From Lachnospiraceae bacterium M18-1 (GTDB taxonomy: Bacteria > Bacillota > Clostridia > Lachnospirales > Lachnospiraceae), in assembly GCA_000403295.2 (NCBI GenBank), contig KE159609.1:32492-96491 (forward strand): 64,000 nucleotides of DNA. Reading direction: 5' to 3'. The notes beneath the pieces were generated by a model. That model was not told where the DNA came from and made no database searches. It saw nothing but the letters and a program-made list of their open reading frames with translations. Shown piece by piece: positions 33,701 through 41,986 of this stretch (its first letter is position 1; every line of letters begins with the position of its first letter). The position numbers and the translations under genes are program-made.

Positions 33701-34309
33701 ATGAATGAGAAAGCAAAAAAATATGTAGATCTATTTCGGAAGGTGAAGATCGCGTCTGCGGCGACCGTAGACCAGGAGGGACATCCCCGCAGCAGGATCA
33801 TCAATGTGATGATCGCTGCGGACGAAGGGATGTATATTGTGACATCCAAGGGCAAGCCCTTTTACGAGCAGCTCATGAATACCGGAGAGATTGCGTTAAG
33901 CGCTATGTGCCCGGACTGTCAATCTCTGAAGTTTTATGGTAAAATAAGGAAGGCAGAAAAGGAGTGGGTGGACCGGGTGTTCGAGGAGAACCCGGGGATG
34001 AACGAGGTCTACCCCGGAGATACCCGCTATATTTTGGATGCATTTCTCATTTATGAGGGCTCTGGGGAATGGTTCGACCTGATGCATTATCCTATCAGCA
34101 GAGAGACATTTTCTTACGGAACCGAGGAGGAGAAGGCCGGATTCGAAATCACAGAGGGCTGTATCGGCTGCGGCTCCTGTGTGAAGGTGTGTCCCCAGAA
34201 GTGCATTGCAGCAGGGGAGCCGTACCGGATCGACCCGGTACACTGCCTGCAGTGCGGCGCATGCAGGGAGGCGTGTCCTGCGGAGGCGGTGAGAAAGCTT
34301 CATGCATAA
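33701..34309 (+). CDS. Pyridoxamine-5'-phosphate oxidase-like flavin protein fused to 2[4Fe-4S] ferredoxin
   Basis: About 202 residues. I place the start at the ATG at 33701, six bases after GGAGGAG; in-frame ATGs at 33680 and 33698 are possible. The N-terminal ~140 residues form a PNPOx-like split barrel (KIASAATVDQEGHPRSRI), which usually binds FMN. The C-terminus has two clusters, CIGCGSCVKVCPQKC and CLQCGACREACPAEA. This fusion is common in anaerobes and likely transfers electrons between a ferredoxin pool and an unknown acceptor. The strong, palindrome-rich promoter shows tight regulation. It is followed by a structured gap and an osmoprotectant-type transporter. Confidence 0.87.
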   Translation: MNEKAKKYVDLFRKVKIASAATVDQEGHPRSRIINVMIAADEGMYIVTSKGKPFYEQLMNTGEIALSAMCPDCQSLKFYGKIRKAEKEWVDRVFEENPGMNEVYPGDTRYILDAFLIYEGSGEWFDLMHYPISRETFSYGTEEEKAGFEITEGCIGCGSCVKVCPQKCIAAGEPYRIDPVHCLQCGACREACPAEAVRKLHA

Positions 34310-34341
34310 GCAGTAAGAAAGAGCGTTATGCATAAACGGAG

Positions 34342-34417
34342 GGAATCCATTTTCAGCAGAAGCAGAGAAGTCCTGCAAGGCTATCCGGGTAAAGAATATA
34401 AGCGGAAAATGGATTCC
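34342..34417 (+). other. Long-range inverted repeat ahead of the osmoprotectant transporter
   Basis: GGAATCCATTTTC at 34342-34354 is perfectly complementary to GAAAATGGATTCC at 34405-34417. The 50-base loop contains a further GCAG...CTGC hairpin. No T-run follows the stem. It lies in the leader of the transporter genes and could be a cis-acting RNA or protein site. It matches no riboswitch class I know. Confidence 0.6.
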
Positions 34418-34451
34418 ATAGTAAGTATACGCAAAAGAGGAGAAAAGACGG

Positions 34452-35093
34452 ATGTTATTGAATGAAATCATCCAGACCTATCTGGAAAGGAAGGACTGGT
34501 TTCTGGAGCTGATGCTGCAGCATATCACCCTGGCGCTGATCGCCATTGCACTGTCGGGAGTGCTGGGACTCCTGGTGGGAATCTGGATCGCGGAGCATGA
34601 TCGGATGTCCGCCCCGGTCCTGGGGATTGCCAATGTATTTTATACAATCCCCTCCATCTCGCTGCTGGGCATGCTGATCCCATTTTTGGGGATCGGAAAT
34701 AACACGGCGGTGGCGGCGCTGACTATTTATGGGATCATGCCCATGGTGCGCAACACCTACGCCGGGATCCGGGGCGTGTCCCCGGATGTGATCATGGCGG
34801 CAAGGGGGATGGGGAGCACAGACTTTCAGATTATGACGAAGATCAAGCTTCCCCTGGCAGCAGGCGTGATCATAGCCGGAGTCCGGAACATGGTAGTCAT
34901 GACCATTTCCACGGCGGCCATCGCCTCCTTTATCGGAGCAGGCGGCCTGGGCGTGGCAATCTACAGAGGCATCACAACCTACAATATGGCACTGACCTTC
35001 GGGGGCAGTTTTCTGATCGCGCTTCTGGCGCTGTTCAGTGACCTGCTGCTCGGACGGCTGGAAAAAATGATGAAGAAGAGGAGTGGAAATTGA
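34452..35093 (+). CDS. Osmoprotectant/quaternary-amine ABC permease (OpuCB/ProW-like)
   Basis: A 213-residue inner-membrane protein with about six hydrophobic helices. The permease loop is G-x3-VSPDVIMAARGMGST-x-FQIM, the EAA motif contacting the ATPase. The opening ELMLQHITLALIAIALSG is typical of OpuCB/OpuCD and YehW-type glycine betaine/choline/carnitine permeases. It has only one permease gene beside it, so it probably forms a homodimer. It overlaps slightly with the leader of the binding-protein gene and belongs to a four-gene unit ending in an Rrf2 regulator. Confidence 0.9.
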   Translation: MLLNEIIQTYLERKDWFLELMLQHITLALIAIALSGVLGLLVGIWIAEHDRMSAPVLGIANVFYTIPSISLLGMLIPFLGIGNNTAVAALTIYGIMPMVRNTYAGIRGVSPDVIMAARGMGSTDFQIMTKIKLPLAAGVIIAGVRNMVVMTISTAAIASFIGAGGLGVAIYRGITTYNMALTFGGSFLIALLALFSDLLLGRLEKMMKKRSGN

Positions 35094-35094
35094 C

Positions 35095-36099
35095 ATGAAG
35101 AAGAAACAGACAGCGGCACTATTGATGGCGGTCATGCTTGCATTTGCAGGCGCGGCATGTGGAAACAGCGGAGGAAGCGAAAGCACTGATTCCGAAAGCG
35201 CGGGAAATGAAACGGCAGGCGCGGAGACAGACAGCAAGGACGCAGGGGATATCGATGAAAATGGAACATCAAAGAAATCCGGTGAACCAATCCAGATTGC
35301 TACCAAGCCCATGACTGAGCAGTATATTCTGGGCGAAATGCTGAAACTTCTGATCGAGGAGGACACAGATTATACGGCGGAGATTACAAAAGGGATCGGC
35401 GGCGGAACCAGCAACATCCATCCGGCTATGGAAAAGGGCGAGTTCGACCTGTATCCGGAGTATACCTCCAGCGGCTGGGTCATGGTATTGAAGCATGAGG
35501 CGGATGAAGTCAGCGATGAAGAAATGCTGGAAAAGCTGAAAGAAGAGTATGAGGAGCAGTTCGACATGACATGGGTCGGGCTTTACGGATTCAACAATAC
35601 CTTTGCAGTCGCCGTGCGCAAAGAGGCGGCGGAGGAGTATGACCTCAAGACTACCTCGGATTTGGCGGCGGTATCGGACAAGCTGGTGTTCGGCGGGAAT
35701 CCGGATTATATCGAGCGCGAGGACGGTTTCAATCTGCTGTGTGAGACCTATGGACTGGACTTCAAGGATGTAAGGGACATCGATATCGGTCTCAAATACG
35801 AAGCCATGGAGCAGGGGGATATCGACGTGACCAACGGATTTACCACAGACGCCCAGCTCAGCCGGGACGATATCATGGTACTCGAAGACGATAAACACCT
35901 GCAGGTGAACTATTTCTGTTCTACTGTAGTCAGACAAGACACCCTGGAAAAATATCCGGGCCTGGAAGATTCTCTGATGAAAATGGACGGCATTTTGACG
36001 GACCAGGAAATGGCGGAACTAAATTACCAGGTGGAAGTAGAAGGAAAAGACGAAGCAGAAGTGGCAGAGGCGTTTCTGAAAGAAAAAGGCCTGATGTGA
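35095..36099 (+). CDS. Osmoprotectant ABC substrate-binding lipoprotein (OpuCC/OsmF-like)
   Basis: A 334-residue exported lipoprotein. The signal sequence (MKKKQTAALLMAVMLAFAG) ends in lipobox AGAAC. A Ser/Glu-rich linker leads to an OpuAC-type domain from IQIATKPMTEQYILGEML through YPEYTSSGW to EVAEAFLKEKGLM. Such proteins present glycine betaine, choline or carnitine to the permease. The ATG at 35095 fits the signal peptide; a GTG twelve bases earlier is closer to the AGGAG site but would lengthen the n-region. An AGGCG/CGCCT hairpin sits between this gene and the ATPase gene. Confidence 0.92.
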   Translation: MKKKQTAALLMAVMLAFAGAACGNSGGSESTDSESAGNETAGAETDSKDAGDIDENGTSKKSGEPIQIATKPMTEQYILGEMLKLLIEEDTDYTAEITKGIGGGTSNIHPAMEKGEFDLYPEYTSSGWVMVLKHEADEVSDEEMLEKLKEEYEEQFDMTWVGLYGFNNTFAVAVRKEAAEEYDLKTTSDLAAVSDKLVFGGNPDYIEREDGFNLLCETYGLDFKDVRDIDIGLKYEAMEQGDIDVTNGFTTDAQLSRDDIMVLEDDKHLQVNYFCSTVVRQDTLEKYPGLEDSLMKMDGILTDQEMAELNYQVEVEGKDEAEVAEAFLKEKGLM

Positions 36100-36166
36100 T
36101 CTCGGTACGGAAGCAAAAAAAGAATGCACCTGCGGGACAGGCGTCTTCGCCTGAAGAGGTACAGTA

Positions 36167-36910
36167 ATGGATATGATTCGATTTGAACATGTGACAAAAA
36201 GCTTTGGAGAAAATTGTATATTGGATGATTTCTGCCTGCAGGTGCAGGAGGGAGAATTTCTGACGGTCATCGGAAAATCCGGGTGCGGCAAGACGACCAT
36301 GCTGAAACTGATCAACGGCCTGCTCACCCCGGAATCCGGGCAGATCATCGTAGAAGGAAAGGATCTGGCAGAGACCGGTTTGGTAGAACTACGGCGGAGG
36401 ATCGGTTATGTGATTCAGAACGGCGGGATCTTTCCTCATATGACCGTGGAAAAAAACATTACCTACGTTCCGGTCATCAGCGGCAGAAAAAATAGAGCCG
36501 AGAACCATCGGCTTGCCCTGCGCCTGCTGGGGACCGTGGGGCTGGAGGAAGAGATGGCCGGCAGATATCCGTCAGAACTTTCCGGCGGACAGCAGCAGAG
36601 GGTGGGGATCGCCCGGGCGCTTGCGGCAGAACCCAGGATCCTTCTTATGGATGAACCTTTCGGCGCGCTGGATGAGATTACCCGGCAGACCATGCAGGAT
36701 GAAATACTCCGGCTGCAGAAAGAATTAAAGCTGACCATCGTATTTATCACTCATGATATCCGGGAGGCCATGAAGCTGGGCGACCGGATGCTGGTCATGG
36801 AACAGGGAAAGGTCCGCCAGATGGATACGCCGGAGCACATCCGGCAGAATCCGGCGGACGAGTTTGTGCGGAAACTGATGAAAGGAGCATTGGATGCAGA
36901 TTACAAGTAG
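36167..36910 (+). CDS. Osmoprotectant ABC transporter ATPase (OpuCA/ProV-like, no CBS domains)
   Basis: A 247-residue ABC ATPase. It has Walker A GKSGCGKTT near residues 37-45, signature LSGGQQQRVG, Walker B ILLMDEPFGALDE and H-loop ITHD. It ends about 130 residues earlier than OpuCA proteins, which carry tandem CBS domains that sense ionic strength; that regulation is therefore absent. It overlaps the Rrf2 gene by 17 bp. Confidence 0.92.
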   Translation: MDMIRFEHVTKSFGENCILDDFCLQVQEGEFLTVIGKSGCGKTTMLKLINGLLTPESGQIIVEGKDLAETGLVELRRRIGYVIQNGGIFPHMTVEKNITYVPVISGRKNRAENHRLALRLLGTVGLEEEMAGRYPSELSGGQQQRVGIARALAAEPRILLMDEPFGALDEITRQTMQDEILRLQKELKLTIVFITHDIREAMKLGDRMLVMEQGKVRQMDTPEHIRQNPADEFVRKLMKGALDADYK

Positions 36911-37316
36911 ATTTACGATCGCGGTGCATATGCTCCTGTGTATGGATGTATTTCAGGAGGAATACAAGGTGACCAGCGAATTTATGGCGTTTAGCATCGG
37001 GGTCAATCCTGTGATCATCCGAAAGCTCCTGTCCCAGCTAAAAGACGCCGGGCTGGCCGAGGTCAGGCGCGGGCCGGGCGGTGCTGTTCCGGCCAAGCCG
37101 CTGGATGAGATCACATTTCTGGATATTTACCGTGCGGTGGACTGTATCGGGGAAAATACGCTGTTCCATTTTCACGAAAATCCCAGCCAGGACTGTCCGG
37201 TGGGAAAAAATATCCACCGGGTCCTGGATGGCAGGCTTTTCCAGGTACAGGAGGCCATGGAGCGGGAACTGGAGTCGATCACGCTTGGGATGGTGAAGGA
37301 GGGGCTAATTAATTAA
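36894..37316 (+). CDS. Rrf2-family transcriptional regulator
   Basis: A 140-residue winged-helix protein opening MQITSRFTIAVHMLLCMDVF, the Rrf2 pattern, with recognition region NPVIIRKLLSQLKDAGLAEV and wing RRGPGGAV. Of the three clustered cysteines that bind Fe-S in IscR/NsrR only one or two appear (CIGEN, DCPVG), so an Fe-S cofactor is doubtful; it is closer to YwnA/CymR-type members. It overlaps the transporter ATPase gene and probably regulates that unit or the upstream ferredoxin-like gene. Confidence 0.9.
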   Translation: MQITSRFTIAVHMLLCMDVFQEEYKVTSEFMAFSIGVNPVIIRKLLSQLKDAGLAEVRRGPGGAVPAKPLDEITFLDIYRAVDCIGENTLFHFHENPSQDCPVGKNIHRVLDGRLFQVQEAMERELESITLGMVKEGLIN

Positions 37317-37335
37317 CCTTATGTTTCGATCTATG

Positions 37336-39837
37336 CTATTCCACCGTCTCGATCGAATCCACAATACTCATCTTCCTGAGCCCATACAGCGGCACTACAG
37401 TCGCCGCCAGGCATGCTGCTACGGATACGGCCGATGCTTCCAGGATCGCCGCCGCAGGCACGGCCGTGAGCCGCAGCGTATTGGAGGCCGCGGCTCCGAC
37501 GAAGATCGTGCAGACATATCCGCATATACCGCCGAACACCGAAGCGATCAACCCATAATAAGCCCCTTCCCATAAAAAGGTCTTATACAGGCTCCGGCTG
37601 CTCATTCCGATGGCACGCTGCATCCCGATCTCATTGATACGGGTATGGATATTGGTGTAAACAGTATTGATGATATTCAGGATTCCGATCAATCCGATGA
37701 ACAGGATCAGTCCCCAGCAGAGCAGGCGGATCTGTTCAAAGCTCTCAGCCAGCTGTGTGTCTGCCTCACGGTAAGACAGCCAGCGGGTTCCCGGATTTTT
37801 TGTGCACCAGTCATCCAGCCATTTTTCAAAGACTTCCGCATCCGCATCCTCTGCCAGAGTCGGATAGACGATCGAAAACTGACTGTTTCCCACCAGTCTC
37901 TCATACACCGGATCCACCGTCACGACCTGAATGCCGTTGGTGAACCCGCTGCCGTTTGTTAAAGCGTCGTCCAGGATTCCGGCAATCCGAAGAGACGTCC
38001 CGTTTACCGTGATCCGGTCATCCTTCTGAAATTCCGTATACTTCACATCATACCCTTCAGCGGCAAATGCGACGGGATTTTTTACAAAGCAGGCCGTACC
38101 GTTTCGTAAATCTTCCAGATCCTTTTCCGACAGGCCGGAGGCCATGGCTTCCAGACGGTCCGGATCTACGGTCCCGATCTGAAATGTTTCACTGGGACCG
38201 GGGACAAAATCGAGCTCGACCGGAAATCTGCCGTGTTTATCCTGTTCATAAACAGTCAGCTTTGTGGTAGAAAGCCCGGATACCATTTCATGATTTTTAA
38301 GCTGCTCCACAGCTTCCGGAGAGATTCCGCCATTTTCATTGGATATGGCATAATCTCCAATGTGCATTTTCTGTACGTCCTGGCTGGCATCCAGCAGGCT
38401 GCTGAAGCTCTGCAGGGAAACGAAGACGGTGATGCTCATGACGATGGATAAAATCGTGATCACTGTGCGGCCCCGGTTCCGCCGGAGATTCAGCCGTGCG
38501 TAAAATGCTTCGAAACTGCGTATTTTTTTCTGCTTCCTGTGCCGCCGCCGGATCGTTACGGTGGGTCCGCTCATTGCGGCTGTCGGAGACACACGGGAAG
38601 CATACCGGGCGGACGGGAATGCGGCCAGTACGGCAAAAAGCAGCGTGACAAAGACGCTCAGGAGCACAGGCAGGGGACCATTGGTTCTGCTGCCTGCGAT
38701 CATGGCATTCAATTCCTGCGTATTCTCAGCCAGAAACAGATCCGGGTTCAGCATACTAAGCGCCGCGGTCAGAATACCCTTTGACGAAACGCTTCCCAGC
38801 AGCAGACCCAGGGGAAGCCCGAGACCGCAGAGGATCAGGAGCTGTACGGTCACCAGAAGATAGAGCTGCTTCTGTTCGCTGCCGATGGCTCGCAGAGTCC
38901 CATATTCGCGGATTCGTTTCGTGACTGCTACTTTCAAGATATTGTATATGACCAGTCCGGCAGCCAGCAGGATCAATCCCCCCACCAGCACGCATGCTGC
39001 CGCCATAAACGGAAAACCACTGCCGGTTTCGGCATCCGATTTTTCCTCATAGGGAATCCCCAGCGCATCCAGGAGGATCCAGTTGTACTGGACATCGTCT
39101 TCTGGTACATGCAGCTTTTCAGACAGGTCCCATACGATAGACTGGAACTGATCAGTGCTCTTCGTCTTAAAATCCGCGGAATACAGAAAATACCGCTCCG
39201 GAAGCAGTTCTGCCGCTGTCCCCCCGCCGACGACCCCTCCTATGGATCCGCTCATATAGCCGATATAATGATCTTCCAGGATCCCGCTCAGTACGAAATC
39301 CGCGGTATACTCATAAGGAGGCTGAGTGTCTTTTTTGAGACTGACGCTCACGGGCAGCGTGACGGTATCGCCCAGGCGGATGCCGCTGGAATCCTCGCTG
39401 TGCAGATCAAACCCCAAATACCGCAGTGCATCTTCCGAAAGAGCAATTTCGCCTGCTTTCTCCGGAAGCCGGCCCTCCTTCAGCGTTCCGATGGAAGGAT
39501 ATGCCCGCAGCCCATTTTCATGATATTCACGCAGAGAGAGGGTCAGGCTGCTGTTTTCCAGGGAGACAGATCCCAGGAAGATCCAGCAGCCCGGATCTTC
39601 CAGGCGGCGATCCGACAGGAGTGCTTTTTGCTGCGCTTCACTCAGCTGATGGAACGTGGCATAGCGGTCTCCGTTCAGGCCGGCCGCCTGGTCTGCACGC
39701 ATCGCCTGCAGAATGCCGATAGACTGTCCCATGGCAGTGGTCGCAGCAGTGGACAGGATTACGGCGATCAGGATCAGGACAGAGGTAACCTTCTGGGCCT
39801 TCAATTCCTTCCAGGCCAGTGATAAATAGGATTTCAT
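37336..39837 (-). CDS. MacB/FtsX-type ABC exporter permease
   Basis: An 833-residue membrane protein. One N-terminal helix is followed by a ~230-residue extracytoplasmic domain, a block of three helices (FMAAACVLVGGLILLAAGLV), a second short set with extracytoplasmic domain, and a final three-helix FtsX block near the C-terminus. This is the duplicated FtsX layout of LolE/MacB-like lipoprotein, peptide or antibiotic exporters of Gram-positives. Its start overlaps the ATPase gene by four bases. The operon is encoded next to a two-component system, as with antimicrobial-peptide-sensing exporters. Confidence 0.9.
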   Translation of the reverse strand: MKSYLSLAWKELKAQKVTSVLILIAVILSTAATTAMGQSIGILQAMRADQAAGLNGDRYATFHQLSEAQQKALLSDRRLEDPGCWIFLGSVSLENSSLTLSLREYHENGLRAYPSIGTLKEGRLPEKAGEIALSEDALRYLGFDLHSEDSSGIRLGDTVTLPVSVSLKKDTQPPYEYTADFVLSGILEDHYIGYMSGSIGGVVGGGTAAELLPERYFLYSADFKTKSTDQFQSIVWDLSEKLHVPEDDVQYNWILLDALGIPYEEKSDAETGSGFPFMAAACVLVGGLILLAAGLVIYNILKVAVTKRIREYGTLRAIGSEQKQLYLLVTVQLLILCGLGLPLGLLLGSVSSKGILTAALSMLNPDLFLAENTQELNAMIAGSRTNGPLPVLLSVFVTLLFAVLAAFPSARYASRVSPTAAMSGPTVTIRRRHRKQKKIRSFEAFYARLNLRRNRGRTVITILSIVMSITVFVSLQSFSSLLDASQDVQKMHIGDYAISNENGGISPEAVEQLKNHEMVSGLSTTKLTVYEQDKHGRFPVELDFVPGPSETFQIGTVDPDRLEAMASGLSEKDLEDLRNGTACFVKNPVAFAAEGYDVKYTEFQKDDRITVNGTSLRIAGILDDALTNGSGFTNGIQVVTVDPVYERLVGNSQFSIVYPTLAEDADAEVFEKWLDDWCTKNPGTRWLSYREADTQLAESFEQIRLLCWGLILFIGLIGILNIINTVYTNIHTRINEIGMQRAIGMSSRSLYKTFLWEGAYYGLIASVFGGICGYVCTIFVGAAASNTLRLTAVPAAAILEASAVSVAACLAATVVPLYGLRKMSIVDSIETVE

Positions 39838-40508
39838 ACTGCATTCACCTCCGAAAGCACCCCGTCTACGATCATAAACTGACGCTCAGCCATCTGCGCG
39901 ATCTGTTTGTCGTGGGTGATGATCACCAGTGTTTTTTCCATGCTCCGCCAGATATTTTTCAGCAGCCCCATGACCTCGCAGCCGCTTTGGCTGTCCAGGT
40001 TGCCGGTGGGTTCGTCCGCAAAGATGATATCCGGTTTGGCGATCAGGGCCCGGGCGATGGCGGTTCTCTGCTGCTGTCCGCCGGAGAGCTCGTGGGGCAG
40101 ATGGGTGAGCCGATCCCGGATTCCCAGCAATTCCGTAAGCTGATTCAGATACACTTCATCCGGCTGCTTTTTATCCAGAAGAAGGGGCATGATGATATTT
40201 TCCCGCGCAGTCAGGACAGGAAGCAGATTGAACTGCTGAAAAATAAACCCGATGCGCTGCCGCCGAAATACAGACAGTTCCTTGTCCCGAAGTTCATAGA
40301 TGTCCCTGCCGTTGTAGATGAGGCTGCCGGAGGTGGGCCGGTCCAGCCCGGACAGCAGATGGAGCAGAGTGCTCTTGCCGCTTCCGGAAGGCCCTATGAT
40401 CGAGATAAAGTCTCCCGGGGCAATCTCCAGGCTGGCATGGTCCAGAGCCGTCACCCGGCCCTCACCGGCGCCGTAGATCTTGGTTAAATCCTTTGCTTCA
40501 ATATTCAT
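39834..40508 (-). CDS. LolD/MacB-type ABC transporter ATPase
   Basis: A 224-residue ATPase. It has Walker A GPSGSGKST, Q-loop FIFQQFNLLP, signature LSGGQQQRTA, Walker B IIFADEPTGNLDS and ITHD. The Q-loop and DEPTGNLD are diagnostic of the LolD/MacB/FtsE group partnered with FtsX permeases. It is first in a two-gene operon. The upstream gap of ~200 bp contains a -10-like sequence and a direct repeat suited to an OmpR-type response regulator. Confidence 0.94.
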   Translation of the reverse strand: MNIEAKDLTKIYGAGEGRVTALDHASLEIAPGDFISIIGPSGSGKSTLLHLLSGLDRPTSGSLIYNGRDIYELRDKELSVFRRQRIGFIFQQFNLLPVLTARENIIMPLLLDKKQPDEVYLNQLTELLGIRDRLTHLPHELSGGQQQRTAIARALIAKPDIIFADEPTGNLDSQSGCEVMGLLKNIWRSMEKTLVIITHDKQIAQMAERQFMIVDGVLSEVNAV

Positions 40509-40603
40509 AAAAATAACACTCTCCTTTTTCGTCTGGTTTGACAGCGGAAGCTGCCTGACCGAAGGGCATTGAGAAAATGTCCCCCCGGTGATGACATAAG
40601 AAG

Positions 40604-40636
40604 AGTGTATTCCGTAAATCTCAAGAAACGCTCAAG
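40604..40636 (-). promoter_or_regulatory. Candidate response-regulator site and promoter for the ABC exporter
   Basis: On the minus strand CTTGAG occurs twice with an 11-bp period (40620-40625 and 40631-40636 on the + strand as CTCAAG). A -10-like TACACT lies at 40604-40609, so the repeat overlaps the expected -35. Direct repeats one helical turn apart at -35 are typical for OmpR-family activators. The neighbouring response regulator is the obvious candidate. Confidence 0.55.
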
Positions 40637-40705
40637 ATTTTGAAATTTTGAGTTTCAGTCTATAAATTTTATATCGGAGACCATCGCTTTGCAGCGAAGG
40701 CGCTG

Positions 40706-41986
40706 TCAAATTTTGAAACATGCGGTTGCCTTTGCGCCGCAGCCTTCTCCATTTTCCAACGTCAGCTCCCCGCCATGCTTGAGGCATATGGTCTGGCAGC
40801 TATAGAGCCCCATTCCGAAATGCGCGGTATTTTCTGCGGGGGCTTTGCACGGTTTTGCGCCGTCTGTGATGATCTCGGAAGATTTCGTGTGTTCCCCGGC
40901 CTTTCCAAACGGTTTCGGTCCGTCCCGAAGCAATTCAGCGGGAAATCCGGGACCGTCGTCCATCACGGACAGCAGTAAAAAGGAATCTTTCACTTCCAGC
41001 CCGACGGTCAGCTCACACTTTGCATAGCGCGCCCCGTTTGCAATGAGATTTTCCGCAACGGTCATAAATAATCCGGGATCGATCGTTAACGACTCAGCCG
41101 CTTCTGCCTCAGCCGAAGCTCTGGCCTTTTCGGCCGCCGCCGTCTTTGCTGGCGCCGTGCAGGCCTCCGCCGCCCCAGTCCCGGACGCCCCAGCCAGTGA
41201 GGATCCCGTGCCCGGCATGATCATCCTGCAGGAAAGCCCGGGGGCAAGGAGATGGACGGTATCCGTCAGTTCCCCAGACAGCAGGGCATAGGGAACCTTC
41301 TTTTTCCGCACAGGCACCTGCTCCAGCCGCTGGATGGTGCTCATGCTCTCGATATACTGCTCGATGCGGAGCGTATTATTTTCCAGCCGGTCCAAGGTCT
41401 GCTCAACCTGGATTCCCTTCCGCAGCAGTTTGGCAGTCCCCTTCAAAACGGTGACCGGATTCCGCAGGTCATGTGCAAACGCAGCGTTCAGCCGCTTCCG
41501 CTCCTCGGCCTGCCGCCAAAGCATCTGGTTATTGACCAGCAGCGTTTCCCGCATTTTCTCAAACGCCCGGCAGAGCTGCCCGAGCTCATCCTGTGCAGAA
41601 GGCGCAGGAATGACAAAATCCAGGTCATTTTCCATGATACGCTGCGCGCTGCTTTTCAGGATATACAGCGGTTCTTTCAGTTTGGCCCGGTAAAATAATA
41701 TGGAAGTCAGCATGATTACGACTGTGAAGATCAGGATCGGCAGGACGATCTGCAGGACGCCCAGCAGCCAGCCGACCGCCGTGGACCAGGCTGCCGGCTC
41801 CGGCACATCAACGGTGACGGCTGGATCTGTACTGATATCTATAGAAGCAGTGGTTTGCGGAAGAATCCGGCCTAATTGGGTACATCCGATAAAGGCGCAG
41901 ACGGAGAGAAGGGACGCAAGAAGCAGTCCGAAAAACATCATTGTAAACAATGCATTTTTTAAACGCATCCGCTTTATCCAACCCAT
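40706..41986 (-). CDS. HAMP-containing sensor histidine kinase
   Basis: A 426-residue membrane kinase. Two N-terminal hydrophobic helices enclose a ~40-residue extracytoplasmic loop; a HAMP-like linker (KEPLYILKSSAQRIMENDLD) follows. The H box is AFAHDLRNPVTVLK. The ATPase domain has an N box (ENLIANGARYA), DDGPGF and GMGLYS. Two inserts are odd. One is an Ala/Glu/Ser/Thr-rich stretch of ~35 residues before the N box. The other is a tandem 20-residue duplication (DGPKPFGKAGEHT... / DGAKPCKAPAENT...) in the ATP lid. It overlaps the response regulator gene by 13 bp and lies ahead of the ABC exporter it probably controls. Confidence 0.9.
   Translation of the reverse strand: MGWIKRMRLKNALFTMMFFGLLLASLLSVCAFIGCTQLGRILPQTTASIDISTDPAVTVDVPEPAAWSTAVGWLLGVLQIVLPILIFTVVIMLTSILFYRAKLKEPLYILKSSAQRIMENDLDFVIPAPSAQDELGQLCRAFEKMRETLLVNNQMLWRQAEERKRLNAAFAHDLRNPVTVLKGTAKLLRKGIQVEQTLDRLENNTLRIEQYIESMSTIQRLEQVPVRKKKVPYALLSGELTDTVHLLAPGLSCRMIMPGTGSSLAGASGTGAAEACTAPAKTAAAEKARASAEAEAAESLTIDPGLFMTVAENLIANGARYAKCELTVGLEVKDSFLLLSVMDDGPGFPAELLRDGPKPFGKAGEHTKSSEIITDGAKPCKAPAENTAHFGMGLYSCQTICLKHGGELTLENGEGCGAKATACFKI
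40805..40924 (-). repeat. In-frame duplication, 60 bp x 2, in the kinase ATP lid
   Basis: Units 40865-40924 and about 40805-40864 encode DG-x-KP-x-x-KA-x-E-type 20-residue blocks between the DDGPGF and GMGLYS motifs. The second unit is diverged. It lengthens the ATP-lid loop without interrupting the frame. Confidence 0.6.

Noticed and set aside
34342..34417. Intrinsic terminator after the flavin/ferredoxin-like gene
   Set aside because: The 50-base loop and absence of a T-run make a standard terminator unlikely; kept as an unclassified structured element.
36167..36910. OpuCA assignment with ionic-strength sensing
   Set aside because: The protein ends before the CBS domain region, so only the ATPase function can be claimed.
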